A DNA stretch of 37,466 nt from Marine Group II euryarchaeote MED-G35 (GTDB lineage: Archaea; Thermoplasmatota; Poseidoniia; Poseidoniales; Thalassarchaeaceae): NCBI GenBank assembly GCA_002457155.1, contig NTJS01000014.1:1-37466 (forward strand), given 5' to 3'. The notes under the pieces are model-generated. The model did not search any database and was not told the DNA's origin. It saw only the letters and a list, made by a program, of their open reading frames with translations. Made by a program: the position numbers and the translations under genes. Each line of letters opens with the position of its first letter. Position 1 is the stretch's first letter. Shown in pieces: positions 34,902 to 37,466 of this stretch.

Positions 34902-37268
34902 ATGAGGGATTACAGTGCCGCCTCAGCCCTCGCATTATTGACTGTAATTGCTCTGCTCTCCCCTATTGCTTCTGGCGATTCTGTGATATCTTCCGAGGAA
35001 GTCGAGATTCTCGAAGCAGGGAGTTTCCAGAATAGTTCCGATTGGTCGTTCAGCAGCACGAAGGGATTCACTTCGGAGCAGGCTGACTATACGGTTGGGA
35101 TGATTGCTGATGGTGAGATGTCTTTCACTCACTCCCGGCCGGACAACTTCGATGAATACACTTCTTGGGCTAGTAGTGGATGTGCAGACTGCAATGCCAC
35201 GTTCGGCGAACCTGACGGATTCTACTCATGGTCAAAGGGACCCGACATAACGATGGGGGGGTACAGTTTCTTAGGATTACATTCAATGGAGATCGAGAAT
35301 GTTTCGCTAGTTCTGCACATCTCTATCCCAGATGAGCTCCCCAGTGATGAGGTCAACGTAATTCTGCAAAACCAAGGATCGGACATCTTGGTAACGACAT
35401 TTGCAAGAACCCTCAGTGCTGTGAACAGGATGAGCAACCCCCTGGTTCTGGATCTGGATAGTTTCTTAGAGTGGGATTGGTCAAAGTTGGAACAGACACA
35501 ATTCAACGTAGACTACGTATCAGACAACCAGGGTGCTGATGACTCCGAAGTGCGGGTCGATGCTGTCGGACTGAGGGTTAAATTCCACCAGCCTTGGTTC
35601 TCGTTCGAGAACGCCAGAGCGGATCACTCCGTCATTCTGGATGAAGTCCCGGTAATAGACATCGGACCATACGAGGGAGATATCACTGGTCTTTCTCATG
35701 TTACCTGTGGACTGACTCCCGATAGTTCTGAGGGAGGTTTGTGGGAGTTCCATGTCACTCCACCGCCCAATCAAAATTTAGGTAGAATCCATGTCTTCGG
35801 AGTTGGGAATCACACGATTTGGACCTCATCAGTAGAATCTGGCGGGGAATATCATGAGATTGAACCTGGAAGGCTGATAGGGACTGCAAATTCGGAGCAA
35901 CACTTCAGAGTAGAAGTCAGTGATGGGTGTATTTCTGGAGTAAGGATTGACATTAACGATCCTCATTTGGTAGTCACAGGAAGTGTTTCTGGGGGTTTCG
36001 CTGGACTTTCAGGGGAATCCAGCAATATTTTGTTCGCAGTAGGAAAAATCCTGGTTCACTCTGAGGAGATGGATTCTGGTCAATTCTTAGTCTCCGTCCC
36101 AGTTGGGCATGCTCTACCGATGGAAGGTGAGGAGCTTAGGTTCGGAGTTGCGACTAGATTCCAGTGGTCATCCAACGGAACCGCGGAGAATACGGTTGTT
36201 CATATTAGTTCGATGTCAATTACTGGAGGATTCTCCATAGAATGGGACAGAGACCCATTCTGCGAGGAAATTGGGGACTTAACCCTAGTTGAGGATGGGG
36301 GAGGGCAGATTATCCCCCTATCGCCCATCTGCTCGGATGACATTACTGACTCCAATGACCTAATTGTAAGTGCTTCGACATCAGATGGCGATCTGCTCAA
36401 GGCTACCGGAGAAGGAAGCTCATTGACAATTGAACCAGGAGAAGAAGAGAATGGAATAGCTCAAGTCTTTGTTAAAGTAACTGACGAAGCAGGGAATTCT
36501 TGGGAAGGGTCATTTTCTGTGGAAATTCAAGAAGTTCTGGACCCCCCGCAAATAGTCCACATCCCAAGCACCCTATACATTGAACTAGGGGAATCACACG
36601 AGTTTACCCCGGATTTACTCGATCCAGACACATCACAGCTAACTATCACTACGAGTAAGTCTTGGGCCTCAGTGAGTGAGAACGGAACCATACTGATCGA
36701 ACCGGTGGAAATTGGGGAACACGTTCTGATCATCTCAATAAGTGACGGGACATCAGTAGTTACGAGGAATGTCGTTGTCTTTGTCACGGCAAAACCGGAT
36801 TTACTGGTCGAGTCAGTTGAGATTAGGGTAGGCGGTTCGGAATCACAGATGCTAACAAATGGTGATGTGATCGAAATTATTGGTTTCATTCGCAACCAAG
36901 GAAGAGGTTCTGCACAGAATGTCACCTTCTACTGCAGGATTGATGGCATCTTAGTCGGGACTGGGGCAATTTCTGATTTGGGGCCCGGGGATCTGAAAAT
37001 GGCAATCTGCGATTTGCAATTGGTGGAAACCTCTGATATTGCTACTTTCCAAATTGAAATTGATGGGACGAACTCGATCGAAGAGACCCTTGAGGGAAAC
37101 AACCTCCTCGAAATCACCATTCCAGTGGGAAATACCGAGGTAGGTCCTGAAGGTGGGGGCAAGGGTGCAACGGTTGTGATAATCTCATTACTCGTTTTGG
37201 TGATGTCGCTAGCCGCATTTCAACTGGGACCAAAGTCGTTGAAGAAGGATTTCAACCGTAGGAAATAG
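34902..37268 (+). CDS. Surface/secreted protein with CARDB-like domain and C-terminal TM anchor
   Basis: Signal-like MRDYSAASALALLTVIALLSPIASG; C-terminal LLVESVEIRV...GDVIEIIGFIRNQGRGSAQNVTFYCRIDG...NSIEETLEGNNLLEITI (CARDB-like); TM VVIISLLVLVMSLAAFQLG then KKDFNRRK. Confidence 0.8.
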   Translation: MRDYSAASALALLTVIALLSPIASGDSVISSEEVEILEAGSFQNSSDWSFSSTKGFTSEQADYTVGMIADGEMSFTHSRPDNFDEYTSWASSGCADCNATFGEPDGFYSWSKGPDITMGGYSFLGLHSMEIENVSLVLHISIPDELPSDEVNVILQNQGSDILVTTFARTLSAVNRMSNPLVLDLDSFLEWDWSKLEQTQFNVDYVSDNQGADDSEVRVDAVGLRVKFHQPWFSFENARADHSVILDEVPVIDIGPYEGDITGLSHVTCGLTPDSSEGGLWEFHVTPPPNQNLGRIHVFGVGNHTIWTSSVESGGEYHEIEPGRLIGTANSEQHFRVEVSDGCISGVRIDINDPHLVVTGSVSGGFAGLSGESSNILFAVGKILVHSEEMDSGQFLVSVPVGHALPMEGEELRFGVATRFQWSSNGTAENTVVHISSMSITGGFSIEWDRDPFCEEIGDLTLVEDGGGQIIPLSPICSDDITDSNDLIVSASTSDGDLLKATGEGSSLTIEPGEEENGIAQVFVKVTDEAGNSWEGSFSVEIQEVLDPPQIVHIPSTLYIELGESHEFTPDLLDPDTSQLTITTSKSWASVSENGTILIEPVEIGEHVLIISISDGTSVVTRNVVVFVTAKPDLLVESVEIRVGGSESQMLTNGDVIEIIGFIRNQGRGSAQNVTFYCRIDGILVGTGAISDLGPGDLKMAICDLQLVETSDIATFQIEIDGTNSIEETLEGNNLLEITIPVGNTEVGPEGGGKGATVVIISLLVLVMSLAAFQLGPKSLKKDFNRRK

Positions 37269-37359
37269 TCGGGCTTTTGGCAGAAATTGACTGTCGTTTG
37301 GCTGATAATCAGAGCAAATTAGGGAATGGTTATACAGGGATCGAAAGCGAAACCAAACT

Positions 37360-37391
37360 ACCGCACTAGTGGCTTAGGCCGCGAATGCGGT
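37360..37391 (+). promoter_or_regulatory. Structured hairpin in putative 5' leader
   Basis: ACCGCA-cta-GTGGC-ttag-GCCGC-gaa-TGCGGT (6 bp + 3x3 internal loop + 5 bp incl. one G-T); TATA-like GGTTATAC at 37328. Confidence 0.4.
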
Positions 37392-37404
37392 GGTGTGTGA
37401 GAAA

Positions 37405-37466
37405 ATGATGGTATTGAAAATTAGGCTGGAAACAGACGAGTGGATCTACGAAGAGCACGAGTCCGC
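37405..37466 (+). CDS. Possible start of next gene, truncated by window end
   Basis: MMVLKIRLETDEWIYEEHESA open to window end; too short to identify. Confidence 0.4.
   Translation, partial: MMVLKIRLETDEWIYEEHES

Noticed and set aside
1-37466. Defence island, prophage or integrated element
   Set aside because: No integrase, capsid, restriction or toxin-antitoxin genes recognised; the tRNA-His has no adjacent integrase or visible att duplication

Overview
The 37.5-kb window is gene-dense and looks archaeal. Leaderless TATA-to-ATG spacing, aEF-1B, Rpo11, archaeal TruD and a tRNA-His with G-1/C73 all point that way. The gene mix and the giant repeat-rich surface protein suggest a Marine Group II / Poseidoniales-like euryarchaeon (inference). 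The left third is housekeeping: an epimerase fragment, RlmE/FtsJ, a cupin, a 58-aa Zn-ribbon missed by the ORF track, aEF-1B, TruD, Rpo11, an RND exporter, a DUF2240-like protein, a HEAT-repeat protein, a 95-aa orphan and a DEAD-box helicase. The centre holds an 873-aa K/A/E coiled-coil protein followed by an 18.2-kb ORF (6073 aa). That ORF encodes a predicted single-pass surface protein with 21 RCC1-like blades, about 20 'HISY' propeller-like repeats, SBBP-like and He_PIG-like repeats, TSP3-type Asp-rich Ca-binding repeats, one C-terminal TM helix, a cytoplasmic coiled coil and two terminal HhH-like modules. The same HhH-like module ends the adjacent coiled-coil protein, and an MscS-family channel follows 33 nt downstream. 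This three-gene neighbourhood is the best candidate for an undescribed system. The right end has a topoisomerase IB, TusA-like protein, RibA, tRNA-His and a second CARDB-type surface protein. I saw no CRISPR array, transposase or rRNA.
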